This document shows, in pieces, positions 48,861 through 60,720 of a stretch of 64,000 nucleotides of DNA (position 1 is its first letter; each line of letters starts with the position of its first letter). The DNA is from Sequoia sempervirens. Its lineage: Eukaryota; Streptophyta; Pinopsida; Cupressales; Cupressaceae. The notes under the pieces were generated by a model. It had not been told where the DNA came from. It saw only the letters and a program-made list of their open reading frames with translations, and searched no databases. The stretch lies in assembly GCA_007258455.2 (NCBI GenBank), contig VDFB02000003.1, positions 38,992,176-39,056,175 on the forward strand, in the 5' to 3' direction. The translations under genes and the position numbers were made by a program.

Positions 48861-49120
48861 ACTAAGGGAATTCTCCTCTCTTGAAGACTTTAACAAGAGA
48901 CATACTCTTAAACGAATGGAATTTTCCTCTATAGAAGACATTAACAAGAGACATATTGATTGAGAGATAAGACATGTTTTAACCACAAGGTTTAAGGTTT
49001 CAAACATTATTTGTGTCAAAGGACTACATAGTTAAAGGTTTCTAAATTTATTTTTCTAAACCATAAAGTTAATGTTTCAAACATTATTTATGTCACATGA
49101 TTTAAGGTTAAATGTTCAAT
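48861..49120. repeat. Two short local duplications
   Basis: A block of about 50 bases containing AACAAGAGACATA occurs at about 48864 and 48917. Just after it, TTTCAAACATTATTTGTGTC at 48992 recurs with one or two changes at 49074. Both look like local slippage or unequal exchange. Confidence 0.55.
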
Positions 49121-49682
49121 TTTATTTTGCTAAAAGACTACAAGATTAAGAGTATTTGAAGTTAGAACAAGTCATATATTTGACTAACATAGATAAACTC
49201 CCCAATCTAATAGTAAAACACAAAGTAAAAACACTTCAATTTTGCCAAAAAAACTTTTTTATCTTATATATATATATATATTTTTCAAATAAAAATATGA
49301 ATAGAAACTAAACATATCTTAGTTCTTACAAATTTTAAATATCTAAATTTCTACACTTTTTAAATATCTTTATGAGCTTGTGACATCCCAACTTTAAACA
49401 TTTTAAATTGTTTGTATTAAACATTCTACATTACTTTAAAATAAATACGCATATAGACAATAACCACACATTTTAGATATCTCAATTTCTATACACTTGA
49501 GATATCTCAATCAATTTCTGCAACTTCCACACAATTACATTCCAACTTCTAGGCACCTTAAATTGTGCTATATGAAGCATCCCACGTGAAGGTGATATCT
49601 CCTACTTAGAAAATTGAAAAATGCTTGTCTTTCATTCAAAGACCAAACACTAAAAATAAACACACTACCAATTCCCGAAATT

Positions 49683-49751
49683 GACCACCTAATTAACTGT
49701 GTTCAATTCCCTTAATGGACCACCTAATTAACTGTGTTCAATTTCCTTAAT
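49683..49751. repeat. 35-bp tandem duplication
   Basis: GACCACCTAATTAACTGTG starts both units, at 49683 and 49718. The units differ by about one base, so this is a young duplication. It lies about 1.6 kb upstream of the galactosyltransferase gene. Confidence 0.9.
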
Positions 49752-51399
49752 CCAGTCTATCCTGATGAATAAAGTAAGTTTCAAAGCAAAATCCACCCCA
49801 CTCATGAATGATGGTCCCAATAACATTCATTCAAACTTCCCCTCCATGTTGATGCTTGTAAAGTCAGCACATGGTTGTTGCAGAAAGAAAGAACAACCAC
49901 TCTCCATGTGTCACTAGCTTGTTAGTTCCATGTGGCACGCTCCATGTCACATTCTCACATGTATCCTGATCCCTAGCGTATGCAGACCAATATGAATTCG
50001 TACATATGTACAGAAAATTCAAATTCTTGATGATTAGGTGCATGGTTTATGTGAGTTTAGAAAAAAAAATGGAAGACCACGTGAAGTTTCTGATCTCATA
50101 AACACACCCAAACCACATGCATTCTATCTCTGGTTATTTGGAAAAAAATGGAATTTGGTAGGCATTATTGTGCTTAATATTCTTTGTTGACTGGGTCATG
50201 ATGATCTCATCATAGAAGTGATGCATACTCATTGAATATATGCCTATCAAGGGTAGAAAAGTCTGAAGTTACAGTTATGTTAATTGGGTTGTGGTCAGTC
50301 AGTAAATTTAATATATACCTATCAGTTGTATGAAGGCTATCTCATACAATTCTGTGTTGGATGTACTCAGTTCGTCAGAAATACATGAAAGCGAGGAGAT
50401 CACAGATATCCGATCAATGTATGTTCAGTAGTGAGGCTGCAATCATAAATTTCAACCACCTTAGCTGCTGCATCAGTAATTAACTTTTCTTTTGGACAAA
50501 GCTCATTGCTTATGTTGAAAGTAAGGCAAGTAGTGAAGGAAAGGGGCGGGCTACAGTGTGTGAGGGGACTGTTGTCCACTGTATGTACACTGTACATTAA
50601 TATTGGTTGTTAGTAGTCGTCAATTTTGTGACTTTGTTTACTTTTGCAAGGTTCCGTGAGTCACCTACCAAACTCTGTGGCTTTTCATGTGGGTGTTTGT
50701 ATTGCATTGACTGCCGGGTCAAGGGGTTTTATTGTTTCCGGGAGGGGGGTGAGAGGGAAGCTAACATTGTGATTAGTATTAGCAACACCCTCTGTTTTGA
50801 TTAAGGTAAAGTGTTGCTTCGAGGAAACCGATGATTTATGTTCGTTCATAGAATTCCAAAATGAGGTGAATTCTTCATATGTACATGTCTGCTCAGATTC
50901 TGCCTTTCCTATCCCATTTGGGGAACGAGGAGAGCATGAGTTAAGTGGGTCAATCAGAGATCCTGCTAAATAGTGGCAGCGTTTTTAGTTATAGCTGATT
51001 TCTTCCAGAGCAACCTGATTGCTGTCCTCTTGAATTTCATTACAGTGGCAGTTGGTCATTACCTAAGAGATGAAGAGGATCATGAATATTTGGCAAATAT
51101 GAGGACAGAAGTCAAGTGGGTCAATCAGAGATCCAGTATAGTAACGGATTTCTGTTGATATCTGACGAGTTCCAGAGCTTTCTGATTACGGTGGCAGTTG
51201 GGGTTTTTAAGAGGAATTATGAAAACCCAGATTGTGGGTTTTTTTTCATAAATTCGACGTAGGGATTTAATGGCGGATTGGCCTGGGAAAGTGCCCGCAA
51301 TTTTGTATCTCTCAGCTGGTTTTGTAGAACAGCTTGCCGAGTCATGAATTATATTGAATAAACTGTGCAATTTTTTCTTTTGGTGGAAGTGTGGTGAGA
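49752..51399 (+). promoter_or_regulatory. 5' flank of the galactosyltransferase gene
   Basis: This stretch of about 1.6 kb between repeats and the start codon should hold the promoter and 5' UTR. A CACGTG G-box core lies at 50078-50083, and another lies just outside at 49583-49588. I see no convincing TATA box close to the ATG, so the transcription start is unknown. A diverged direct duplication lies at 50943-51201 and is listed separately. The role of the G-boxes is inferred from known plant promoters only. Confidence 0.35.
50943..51201. repeat. Diverged direct duplication in the gene's 5' flank
   Basis: A shared 20-base block (start AAGTGGGTCAA) occurs at about 50943 and again at about 51114. 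TTCCAGAGC follows in both copies at about 51003 and 51170, and GTGGCAGTTGG at 51045 and 51191. The copies are offset by about 171 bp at one end and 146 bp at the other, because the first copy carries about 25 extra bases. This is a local tandem duplication in the leader or proximal promoter. Confidence 0.65.
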
Positions 51400-54300
51400 A
51401 TGGCCAGAGGTGGAGAAACGCCTGCTAGAGCCATGTCTTTCAAATGGATTGCTTTTCTCTGTTGTACAAGTTTCTGCGTTGGAATGGTTTTCACCAATAG
51501 GTGAGTGATGTACTTCCTAAGACTAGTAGTTGGTGGGTTATTTTTCACTTCTATTGCAGTTTTTCTTTCCTGGAAAGATCTTTGTAGGATGAGGCTTTAG
51601 AATAGGGGTGGATGGTAGACAATTCTCTTTTTTATTTTTTATTGCGTTTTTTTCGCTGCTATGGCAGAACTTAAAATTATGTCATTTTGTTCATGATGCC
51701 ATATCCTTTTGAATTGAGCAAAACTGTTTCGATTTGTTTGTTTTTAGGGAGAGGTGGGCGAAGGGGGGAATAAGTTTAAACTGTCTATTGTTCTTGCTAC
51801 CGGGTCAAGTGATCAAAACAGTATAAAAAGAATGCAAAGCATAGGCCTTGACCGAGTGACGACTGACGATTCTATTGCTTGAGCCCTCTGTTTGACTTTA
51901 GCGAGTCGGAGCTTAGCCCAAGGATTTACTATTCTTTAAAACATCTCCTTGCATAATTGTTAATGATCCACAATCCTTCACATCTTGTGTATATCTGATG
52001 ATGGGCAGATGAGCTCACCCAAACAGACAAACACCTAGAAGTCTTACAGTAATGGTATAAAATAAATGAGTGCACTATGAAAGGCTTCTCTTATAAATTA
52101 TTTGATTCATCAGAAATAAACTCAAATCTGCGACTTCGTGTTGTTTTTGGGGTAGATATTGAACCAAACTATGGCATTTGGGAACATCAAGGAATATTTT
52201 TCGTTCATATCTTTTTTTGGAGGCTAGGCTGCATGATGGTGGATTTTTCAATCATTCTGTTTGAATTTGTATCATTCGGGCTACTGAGTTCAAAGTAGCT
52301 TGATCTAACATTTTTTATATAAAGAGAAATTACAATGAAGCTCCCCTCAAAAGCTTTTGTAAGGATATTTGGTCCTATTTTGCATTTAAAGTTTTGTTTC
52401 TTTTTCTTACATCTAAAGGGTAAGCCAGAGTTATGAGTAGATGGTATTGGTAAAATTGACATTATCATGATTTCAAAACTAGTTAGTCCAGGCTCAAATA
52501 GGATTGACACCCATGAAATCATTTTTTGAAATGATGAGCTCTTCCATTCACTTTTTTAGTTTCTCTTTGTTGAAAGTTGAAACAGATTACGAGTACCTTA
52601 TTTCTGTTGTCTTATTTCAATATCTCGCTTTCCAGCACTTCTTATTTTAAAACATGTAAATGCTACCTACTTTGTTATGCCTGTCGTTGGCATATGGATG
52701 CAATTTCTCGAGGTTAAATTAGATAGCTTTACCTAAATGCATATGTTCATAGATTTAAAAAAATAATGAACGCAGTGCAAGTTACTACATCTATATGTGG
52801 TTTGGTTTGAATCCTTCGTTTTATCAATTCAATGATTATAGTTTCAAAGTATCAGTACATCCGAGAAAACGTGATCTATTCATAACTACCCAAAGTTCTG
52901 TTATTTTAGGCCTGGCCTAGTTTGTGTGACTTTGGCTGTGATCCCATGCTGCTGCCTTTTTTTTTTTTTTTTCCTGAATAGTCTGTACAGTATTTATCTT
53001 CTTGGATAATATATGGGCACTATTTCATCAAATGAAAATTCTGTTAACACATAGTTTTGACCCTGAAGTTATTATTGAAGTTACTGCATTGCAAAATAAA
53101 AACAGGGAGAAATGGTTTGCAGCCTTTCAGAAGGTGAAAATTTCGTCTGCAAGCAAGTCATGACATTTATATTATATCATCACTTCTTAAAATGAGAAAG
53201 TTTTCTTGCTTTCAATCTAGACACATATTTTGTTGTCAGCATGAGAAAGTGTTCTTGAGAGAATGCAAGGTTTATAACTTTTTATACAAGGACATTTGAA
53301 ACATATCACATAGTTTTTCATTATATTCCCATGTGAATACATATCCTTAAGGCATTGCTGATCTATTCCCTTTATTATACGCCCTTACCACTGGACTGTT
53401 GACGAGTGTTATCCTCGAGCTTTCGCATCACTGCACTAGTTTGTTTATTTCTTATCAAGGTATATTAAATCACATACAAAGAATCTTTGATTACCATACT
53501 TTAATAGGCCATTCTATGGCTTATGGGACATATGGATTCAAAGATTTTACATCTTCAAGATTGCTCTGATAGATTTGCACCTTTTGCAGTTTCATTCTTT
53601 GACATTGATAAATGCAGGGAAGTTGTGGGCTAATTTGAATATGCTTGCAAATGTCTCAGAATGTGGAATGTTCCAGAAGCAAAAGACGTAATTAAATTTA
53701 GCAGAGAGCTGGGAGATCATCTTAGACTTGTTTCTGAAGGATGTGATACCAAATCAGTAAGTATTCCTTGGTTAGGCCAATTTAGCAGTAGCATTACTGC
53801 ATTTGAGCTATAGTTGTGCTTGTATTTTAGCTTTTTGAAAGAAAAAATTGTGACTATTCCATGATGCAGTAAGAAATTTACAAATATGTATATGATTATT
53901 CATGTTCAACAGAAACCTATAGACTCCAGACTATATATGGGAGAAGTCTCAAAGTCGGATCAAGCTATTGAGTAGGTTCTGTGCTCCAGAACTTTTTGGT
54001 TGTCTTCTTGTTCTTGTTTTGATGGTTTTGTTTCTATCTATTCTGGTGTGAAATTTACTGCTTTCGTCTCTGAAGTTCTTGGTATTTGAGTGAAAACACC
54101 TAATATATCTATATAAAAGTGGGATATGCTTGATGACGTGGTATTCCATGTGCAGAACCCTTAGTAAGACAATCACGAATTTGGAAGCAGAGTTAGTTGA
54201 AGCAAGAACTGCACAAGCATCTCTACTGAATGGTGCTCCAATTTCAGAAAATCCCATTGTTGTTGACACTGAGAAAAGACCAAAAGCTTTTGTAATTGTT

Positions 54301-56466
54301 GGAATCAATACTGCATTCAGTAGCAGAAAGCGCCGGGATTCAGTCCGCTCAACATGGATGCCACGGGGTGTGATTTCTTATCTATTGGAATAGTGGACTT
54401 ATTAAAACATTGAGCAAAGTTATTGAGAGTACCTTCTTAATGAATTTATGGATGCTAAGATTGATTTATTTGATTGAAAATGCAACAGGTGATAGACGAA
54501 AGAAAATGGAGGAGAAAGGCATCATTGCTCGCTTTGTCATAGGCCACAGGTATTCTTTGACTTCTTTAGGAATCTAATTTTGAATGAGGGTAATTTTGAG
54601 TGAATATATGTAGCAGTGTAGATGACAAATGCAAAAAAAACTTGGTAAAGTTCAAGTATATCTGAGTATTGGTTATTTGCTAGTCCAAGAAATCAGGCCC
54701 CAAAACCTATAATTTGACTTCATATTATTTCCAAAACAATCAGATTGGCAACCAGTAAGAATTATTATCATTTCTTACAAGGCGGCTCTTCCTTCTACCT
54801 TTATTTTCTCCCCTGCAGTAGATTGAAGTGATTTCAAAAGTGACTTTTTTGGGTTGTAAAAGTTCATCCTATCTGGCTTTTGTATATATTACTTATGTTC
54901 TGTGACACAAGCATAAGTATAGATTACATAAGTTTGTGTCTAGCAAAAATCTAAATAAAGAAGATCCTTTCCCTCATATGTCCAACATTTGTAGGATAAT
55001 GGCCATATGTGAAAGGCCATTAGACCTTTATGTAGCTTTGGATTATCTGTATCCAAATAATTCAAAATTTACTTTTCATCACAGGAATTTAGTGCATTCT
55101 GAACTTTTTTCTGGTAGATTTAATTGATGCATTTTCGTGGGTAAACAGTGCTACAACAGGTGGCATCCTCGACAGAGCCATTGAAGCTGAAGACATGCAA
55201 CACAAGGATTTCATGAGATTGGTATGCATTTCGCAATACATTTTTTCTTTATTCTGATGATTTCTGCAATGCTAGATGATGAGAAAGTATGTTTCTAAAT
55301 TGCTAATTTACTGTGGTGCAGGAGCATGTTGAAGGGTATCATGAACTGTCTGCCAAAACCAAGAGCTACTTTGCTACTGCTTATGCCAAATGGGATGCGG
55401 ATTTTTATATAAAGGTTGATGATGATGTCCATGTAAATCTAGGTGAGGGTTATGTCATTCTCAGGTGACTTGGAAAATGGTTCATCAATCTGCATGTGAG
55501 CTGAAGTTTTCTATTCTAATGCCATAATGAAATATCTTGTTCTTCAGGAATGCTTGCAAAAACACTTGCAAAACATCGATCTAAGCCTCGAGTATATGCT
55601 GGATGTATGAAGTCTGGTCCTGTTCTAGCACAGAAGTAAGTAGCAAGAAGTGAAAGGAAATATAATACTCTTCAAAATGGGAATCGATAAGATGTAGGAA
55701 TAAATGGAATTTTCCAATATTCTGTTTACTAGCAACCTTTGAAAGCTTGAAACTGAGCTTTCTTGCCATTTTTTGTTGGATATTAAGCTTCGTCACTATT
55801 GTTTCTCTGTAAATTTTCATAAATTTATTGTCTTTCTTTTTATGAACTCATTTTTGTGTCTTATAACAGAGGAGTAAGGTATCATGAGCCAGAGTACTGG
55901 AAATTCGGTGAAGTGGGAAATAAATACTTTCGACATGCGACTGGTCAACTTTATGCAATCTCAAAGGATTTGGCTCAATATATATATCAAAATCAGTAAG
56001 TGCTTAAGCATATTTTCTTAAACATGTAATAAGGTGAAGTAATGTTGTTGTAAGCAAACAAAGCACAATTCTAACTAGTCCATGTTGGTGAGCCAGCCAA
56101 ATATTGCATAAATTTGCAAATGAAGATGTTTCCCTGGGATCCTGGTTTATAGGGTTGGATGTGAAACACATTGATGATCGTAGAATGTGTTGTGGAACAC
56201 CTCCAGGTATGCATGCCTCATACATTGACTACATTGGAAATTTGTTCCATGCATTGATGCATCTATAATACAATATTATGATTGAAACTAATACTCATTT
56301 TAAACCTTGGAATACAGATTGTGAATGGAAGGCGCAGTCAGGTAATGCATGTGTTGCCTCATTTGATTGGAGTTGCAGTGGCATTTGCAAGTCTGCAGAG
56401 AGGATTAAGGAGGTGCATCGTCGCTGTGGGGAAGACAAAAATGTTGTATGGAATGCAGCTTTCTAA
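51400..56466 (+). CDS. GT31 beta-1,3-galactosyltransferase, DUF4094 type, 11 exons, 398 aa
   Basis: Exons (seen): 51400-51500, 53660-53756, 53913-53971, 54156-54367, 54489-54549, 55149-55221, 55322-55442, 55548-55635, 55870-55995, 56097-56206, 56318-56466. All introns are GT-AG, phases join, and the total is 1197 nt ending in TAA. The start is the first ATG after an in-frame TGA at 51355. Residues 16-32 form a signal anchor, so a type II Golgi membrane protein is expected. DUF4094-like sequence covers about 14-110, with a short coiled coil near 86-106. The GT31 domain covers about 128-345, with RRDSVRSTW at 145-153, the metal-binding DDD at 234-236 and NEDVSLG at 321-327. The C-terminus is rich in Cys (351, 361, 369, 373, 386). 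The family transfers galactose in beta-1,3 linkage, in plants mainly onto arabinogalactan-protein glycans (known). It resembles the Arabidopsis B3GALT group more than the HPGT group; the exact acceptor is not known. Confidence 0.95.
51501..53659 (+). other. Intron 1 of the galactosyltransferase gene
   Basis: This 2159-bp intron is the longest of the gene. It starts with GTGAGT and ends at TCTCAG, and it splits an Arg codon (AG|A) just before the Met-Trp pair that opens the lumenal stem. It holds no repeat or gene I can recognise. Several AG dinucleotides lie just upstream of the chosen acceptor. Only the acceptor at 53659 both keeps the frame and gives the expected family residues after it. 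Confidence 0.85.
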
Positions 56467-57165
56467 GTCAATCTCATTTGTCAAAGCAGTTCAGCATGTT
56501 CATATATGTAAGACTTAAGAGGCATGTATGGGTGCGACTGAATAATCAGAAAGGCAGATCCATGCTAGTCGAAATTACTAATTACAAAATTTCTCCAATC
56601 TCAGAGTATAAATAGATTCATTTGTTACCTATATCTGTCTTATTCGGGTTAGTGTTGGTTTCAGTCTGAGAAGGGTAATTATTCCCACAAGGCAAGGCTT
56701 TATACGGTGGAAATAACCATCAGCAACGACCATGGTTCCTCCTTTTAGTAACAAGTTATGGAACTAATGCTGATCATTGTTTTGGCAAGGATGTAGTAGT
56801 TTCCCGGCAATTGCCTTGATTGCTCAAAACTAACATACTAACAGTAATATTCACATGTCATGCTTGTTGCATTGATGTGGGTGCGTGATGCCACATCTCT
56901 TGCAACATATAAATCTATGTAACTTCTAGAGCAGAAGTCAAAAATTTATATTTTATTAAAGATGGGGTTCTTATTGTCTGGCAATAACAGTATGCCACAC
57001 ATCACGATGCCTCAGTCTGCTACATATGTAATATTAATCCTAAAGGAGATTTTTATTTTCCACTTAGGATTTCTGCAGGATAAGATTTGCAAAATTTATT
57101 GACATACATGACGATTATCTGTTTTTGTTTAATGGAGCATATCTGGAGTCACCAACTAATCTTTA
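56467..57165. other. 3' flank of the galactosyltransferase gene
   Basis: This stretch should hold the 3' UTR and gene end. I find no clear AATAAA signal close to the stop codon, which is common in plants. Nothing else is recognisable here. Confidence 0.4.
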
Positions 57166-57767
57166 GAAACAATGGAATTCAGTAATTGTGGATGTGGCTT
57201 TATAACCGGAAGATCGAAAACAGGGTTTTTATAAAAGGTGTCCTGTTTGCATATCATATAATCATTGCCATTCTAATGAAGCACATTTGATGTCAAAATA
57301 CAATTTTCATTGAACTTGTATATATGGATTCTTAACTGGAAAAATTAACCAGCCTTTTTAGCAAGGCATCCTCTTTCCTTGGTCATTTAAATAAAGGGCA
57401 TCATCATTCTAATGGAGCACAGAAGTAAAAGCATGCACAGATTTCAGTGAAAATATGTTTTTTTAAGTAGAAGACCAAAACAAGCTCATTTATAATCATC
57501 GTCATTCTAATTGAGCACATTTGAATTCAAACTACAAATTTCATTTAACTTGTATTATGAGGTCTTAACAGGAAAACCTAACCAGCCTTTTTAGCAAGGC
57601 AATCACTTTCCTTGGTCATTTAATTATCAATGACATCAATCTAATGGAGCATAGAAGTCAAAGTACAGAAATCTCATTGACAGCAGAACTCAGTACTTGT
57701 GGAAATGGTTGCTTAACCAAAAAATCAATTTGAGGTCCATTTTCCTTGTTATTCAGAAATATAATCA
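57166..57767. repeat. Old tandem array, left part
   Basis: Units carry TTCTAATGGAGCAC, then ACAAATTTCATT, AACTTGT, TCTTAAC, AACCAGCCTTTTTAGCAAGG and TTTCCTTGGTCATTTAA. The GCAC anchors lie at 57281, 57417, 57515 and (GCAT) 57649, that is, spacings of 136, 98 and 134: a two-part higher unit of about 234 bp. It continues at 60091 after the LINE insertion. Confidence 0.8.
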
Positions 57768-57989
57768 TTATTCTTTTTTTTTTTTCAAATTAGTTAGAGT
57801 GGCCATGGGGGCCAGACCCTTAAATATATGAAATAAAGCTATGCAAAAACCTCCGCTCCACCAAAAGAGGCAAGCAAAAGCATTGCTTGCATGAGATAAA
57901 CCATTACATTTTCTTAGATACATTGATTCATGATTACATATGAAGAAACAAAGAGGACACAGTAATTATTGTCGCTGGAGCTGTTGGCC

Positions 57990-58560
57990 TGTCTCTGTCT
58001 CAGCTCCTTTTCCTTCTCCCCCACCTTGGTCTGTGCAGCTGCGGAGCAGCGTTCTTCAGCAAAAGGAGATGACATTGACGACATTTCTGACCCGTTCTTG
58101 TATGCACCCGCAAAGAACCTTTCCTTTGGTACCCAGCACCGATTTGAACTCATCCAGAGACCTCGCGACAAGGCCATCTTTGGCTGCCGCAAGAATAGCA
58201 TTGGCCTCAGTTAATGTGGCCAGGAGGTTCCTTGAAAACATCCCCCCACATTTGTAGATTTGGCATCATAAACTTCCAATGCTTTAGTTAGTTTTCGCTT
58301 TGTGATATAAATCTCATGAATATAGGCCTCGGTGAGACCCTCACCATTCCTTCGTCCCGTAAAATATCCATTATATTTGACAAAAAGATCGACGCTATTG
58401 TCTTGTTGAGGTGTCGTCGGGGAAGTTCTTGTAGCAGGTTGGGACGTATCACCTTGTGAACGACGCTTTCAATAAGAGGGGAGCCAAGGATGAAAACTCT
58501 CAACTTTCCAAATTGAAGCTTGCAATATTCACCTGTCTCCTACTTGCTAGGCATTAGGTA
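57990..58560 (-). pseudogene. Unidentified broken coding sequence near the insert's 3' end
   Basis: Less AT-rich than its surroundings. In one frame it reads GEGLTEAYIHEIYITKRKL with LTKALEVYDAKSTNVGG after it (near 58220-58345). The next frame continues with MFSRNLLATLTEANAILAA and DGLVARSLDEFKSVLG, then CIQERVRNVVNVISF (58060-58241). The balance of residues looks like a real helical protein, broken by a frameshift. I do not recognise the family. It lies between the LINE RNase H and the poly(A) tail, so it is either the LINE's own last ORF or a transduced host exon. Confidence 0.5.
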
Positions 58561-59639
58561 TCATCTCACATAGATAGTTGCAGGTGGCACCTACAAATGG
58601 CTCAATTTTGTTCTACAATACCATCACTATTTGGGCTAAATTATACCTTTGCAGCTCACGCTTCACCTTGTGCCAGTATATTTACTCTAGCTCAATTTGT
58701 GTAAGAGCAATCTTGTATCATTCAAAATATTTTCTTTATTTTGTTTGTTTGCAGGTTTTCATTTGTATTCCAATTATTTCTACGCAAATTTTACCGCATT
58801 TCACCACATATGCACATCTCATCGCTTAGTTGGGAACGTATTCTATACTGATCATAAAACGTTGTATTAATTTCTTGGGAGATTTGAATCACTGCAAAGA
58901 CATAATTGGTTGTCTAACCTATGAATAGGATTACTGGTTAACAGTCAATTTCTGTCTTTGGCTTGCGACGATTTTCAAATCTTGCGGCAACAAAGGAACA
59001 CATTTCTGAGATACATTGGACCCAAGAGAGTTTACTGGGTGAACCACATCAAGATCCTTCATCATCGTGTTCATTCAAGAAGATTGATTACATGTTTGAT
59101 TGACTACACATTTCATGAGGCATTGAGCCTTGCGCCACCTTATGGTTGATTGAGATCACTCTCAAGGGAAGTCCAGTTGATATCTAAACATCCTAGAAGA
59201 TCATTAAAAGTCAAGGAAAAATGTAAAAGATTCTTTGTATGGCATTGTGTTGCAATACCTTCCAAATTATGGAATTGTTCATTTGTAATCAAATGGCTAA
59301 GGTTTAGCGTGTTGAAAGCCCATTGTGGTAGATTGTAAGTTTGTTGTGATTGCGAATGAATACAAACTTCTTGATGTTTTGTTAAATTCGGTTGTGTGAT
59401 TGTTCAATTGATTACATGGTTGGATAGTCCTTCATCGAACCCTTCGGCCCTAATTGGATCACAAATTCTTTAGTCGATGTTGATTGTTTATGTCGACAAT
59501 GCTGCTATATCAATTGTCACACCAACGCCACTGTCCTTGTTGTGCCTTGAGGCTTCATTTCCATTCTTTGTACAAGCAAGGCTGATTCACAAACTTGCAA
59601 TAATCTTGCCCATCTTGGTGGTTGCTATTATCTAGAGCT

Positions 59640-59952
59640 GCGAAGTCTAAATTCCCCCAATCAAATACACATTTGACATTTGCAAATTATTTCAATGCAA
59701 GAATGATCAGTGGCAAGTTGGCCAACGTGTCTCTGAATTTATTGCCTTCCCCATAGCAATGTTGAATAGTGAAAGAATTTAGCATTGAAAGCTTTTGCCA
59801 AATTTGCTCCATCATGTTCTTGATTTTCTAGTTGGAGGTTATAAACACCACTGAATTGCCCTCGATTATTATTTCCGGGATCTTATATCTAATACATAAT
59901 TGAAGTTCGAGTAATAGTGCTTGGGCCTTTGGTACTACTGCTGAGTATTTTT
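59640..59952 (-). pseudogene. LINE-type RNase H remnant inside the insertion
   Basis: The minus strand reads AEYSAVVPKAQALLLELQL, IIIEGNSVVFITS, then GEGNKFRDTLANLPL. This matches plant LINE RNase H; the catalytic Asp after EG is Asn. The upstream DGS strand is not readable. It sits at the 5' end of the 2.3-kb insert. Confidence 0.7.
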
Positions 59953-60090
59953 GGAGGCAGCCTAACTTCCCCTTTCTAATCTCTTATTAGAGAACCAGTC
60001 CCTGATGCTTCCGGACTTCCTCATTTTGCCTTTGCCCTCAGCTTGCTTTGGCTTAGCCCACAAGGCCCACGAATGGGAGAAATATAATCA

Positions 60091-60720
60091 CCACTATTCA
60101 AAAGGATCACATTTGAATTCACTACACCAATTTCATTTAACTCGGAACTTGTGGATCTGGGTTCTTAACCAGAAGACCAACCAACCTATTTAGGAAGGTA
60201 GTCGCTTTCCTTGGTTATTTAAATATGGTCGTTGTCACACCATTGGAACACAGATGTCACGATACAAATTTCGATGACAGCAGAAGTAATTAATTAATAC
60301 TTGTAGAAGTGATTGTTTAACAAGAAGACCAAGTCACGTAGCTACTCTAATGGAGTACATTTGAAATCACAATACAAATTTCAATAAACTAATCTTCAAA
60401 CTTGTGGATATGTGTTCTTCACAGAAGATCAGGCCAGCCGCTCTAGCAAGGTATCCACTTTTCATGGATCTTTGTAAATATGATTGTTGTCATTCTAGTG
60501 AAGCACAAAGCCACAACACAAATTTGTGATAGCAGAACTCAGTCCTAACACACTTTGTGGTCATGGATATAAGGTCTTAACTTAAAAATGAAACCATGCC
60601 AAGGTACCCAGTTTTCATAATACAAATCTCAACAACAAAGGAAGTCATAACTTTGTGCTTGTGGATATGGGTTTCTAGGCAATAGAACCAATTCACACAG
60701 CACCCACAGACCTGTAATAC
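60091..60720. repeat. Old tandem array, right part
   Basis: This continues the array at 57166. Anchors recur at about 60107, 60247, 60355 and 60502, that is, alternating spacings of about 140 and 107-147. The words CTTGTGGATATGG, TCTTAAC and GAAGACCA repeat. Divergence between units is higher than on the left. Confidence 0.7.

Larger units (their letters stand above)
57768..60077 (-). mobile_element. LINE-type insertion, 2.3 kb, 13-bp TSD
   Basis: AGAAATATAATCA at 57755-57767 and 60078-60090 is identical and brackets the insert. Right inside the left TSD is a T-run of about 13 (57773-57786), which is a poly(A) tail on the minus strand. The 5' end (right) carries an RNase H remnant. The tandem array continues on both sides. 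All this fits target-primed reverse transcription of a 5'-truncated LINE or a LINE-mobilised RNA. Confidence 0.85.
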
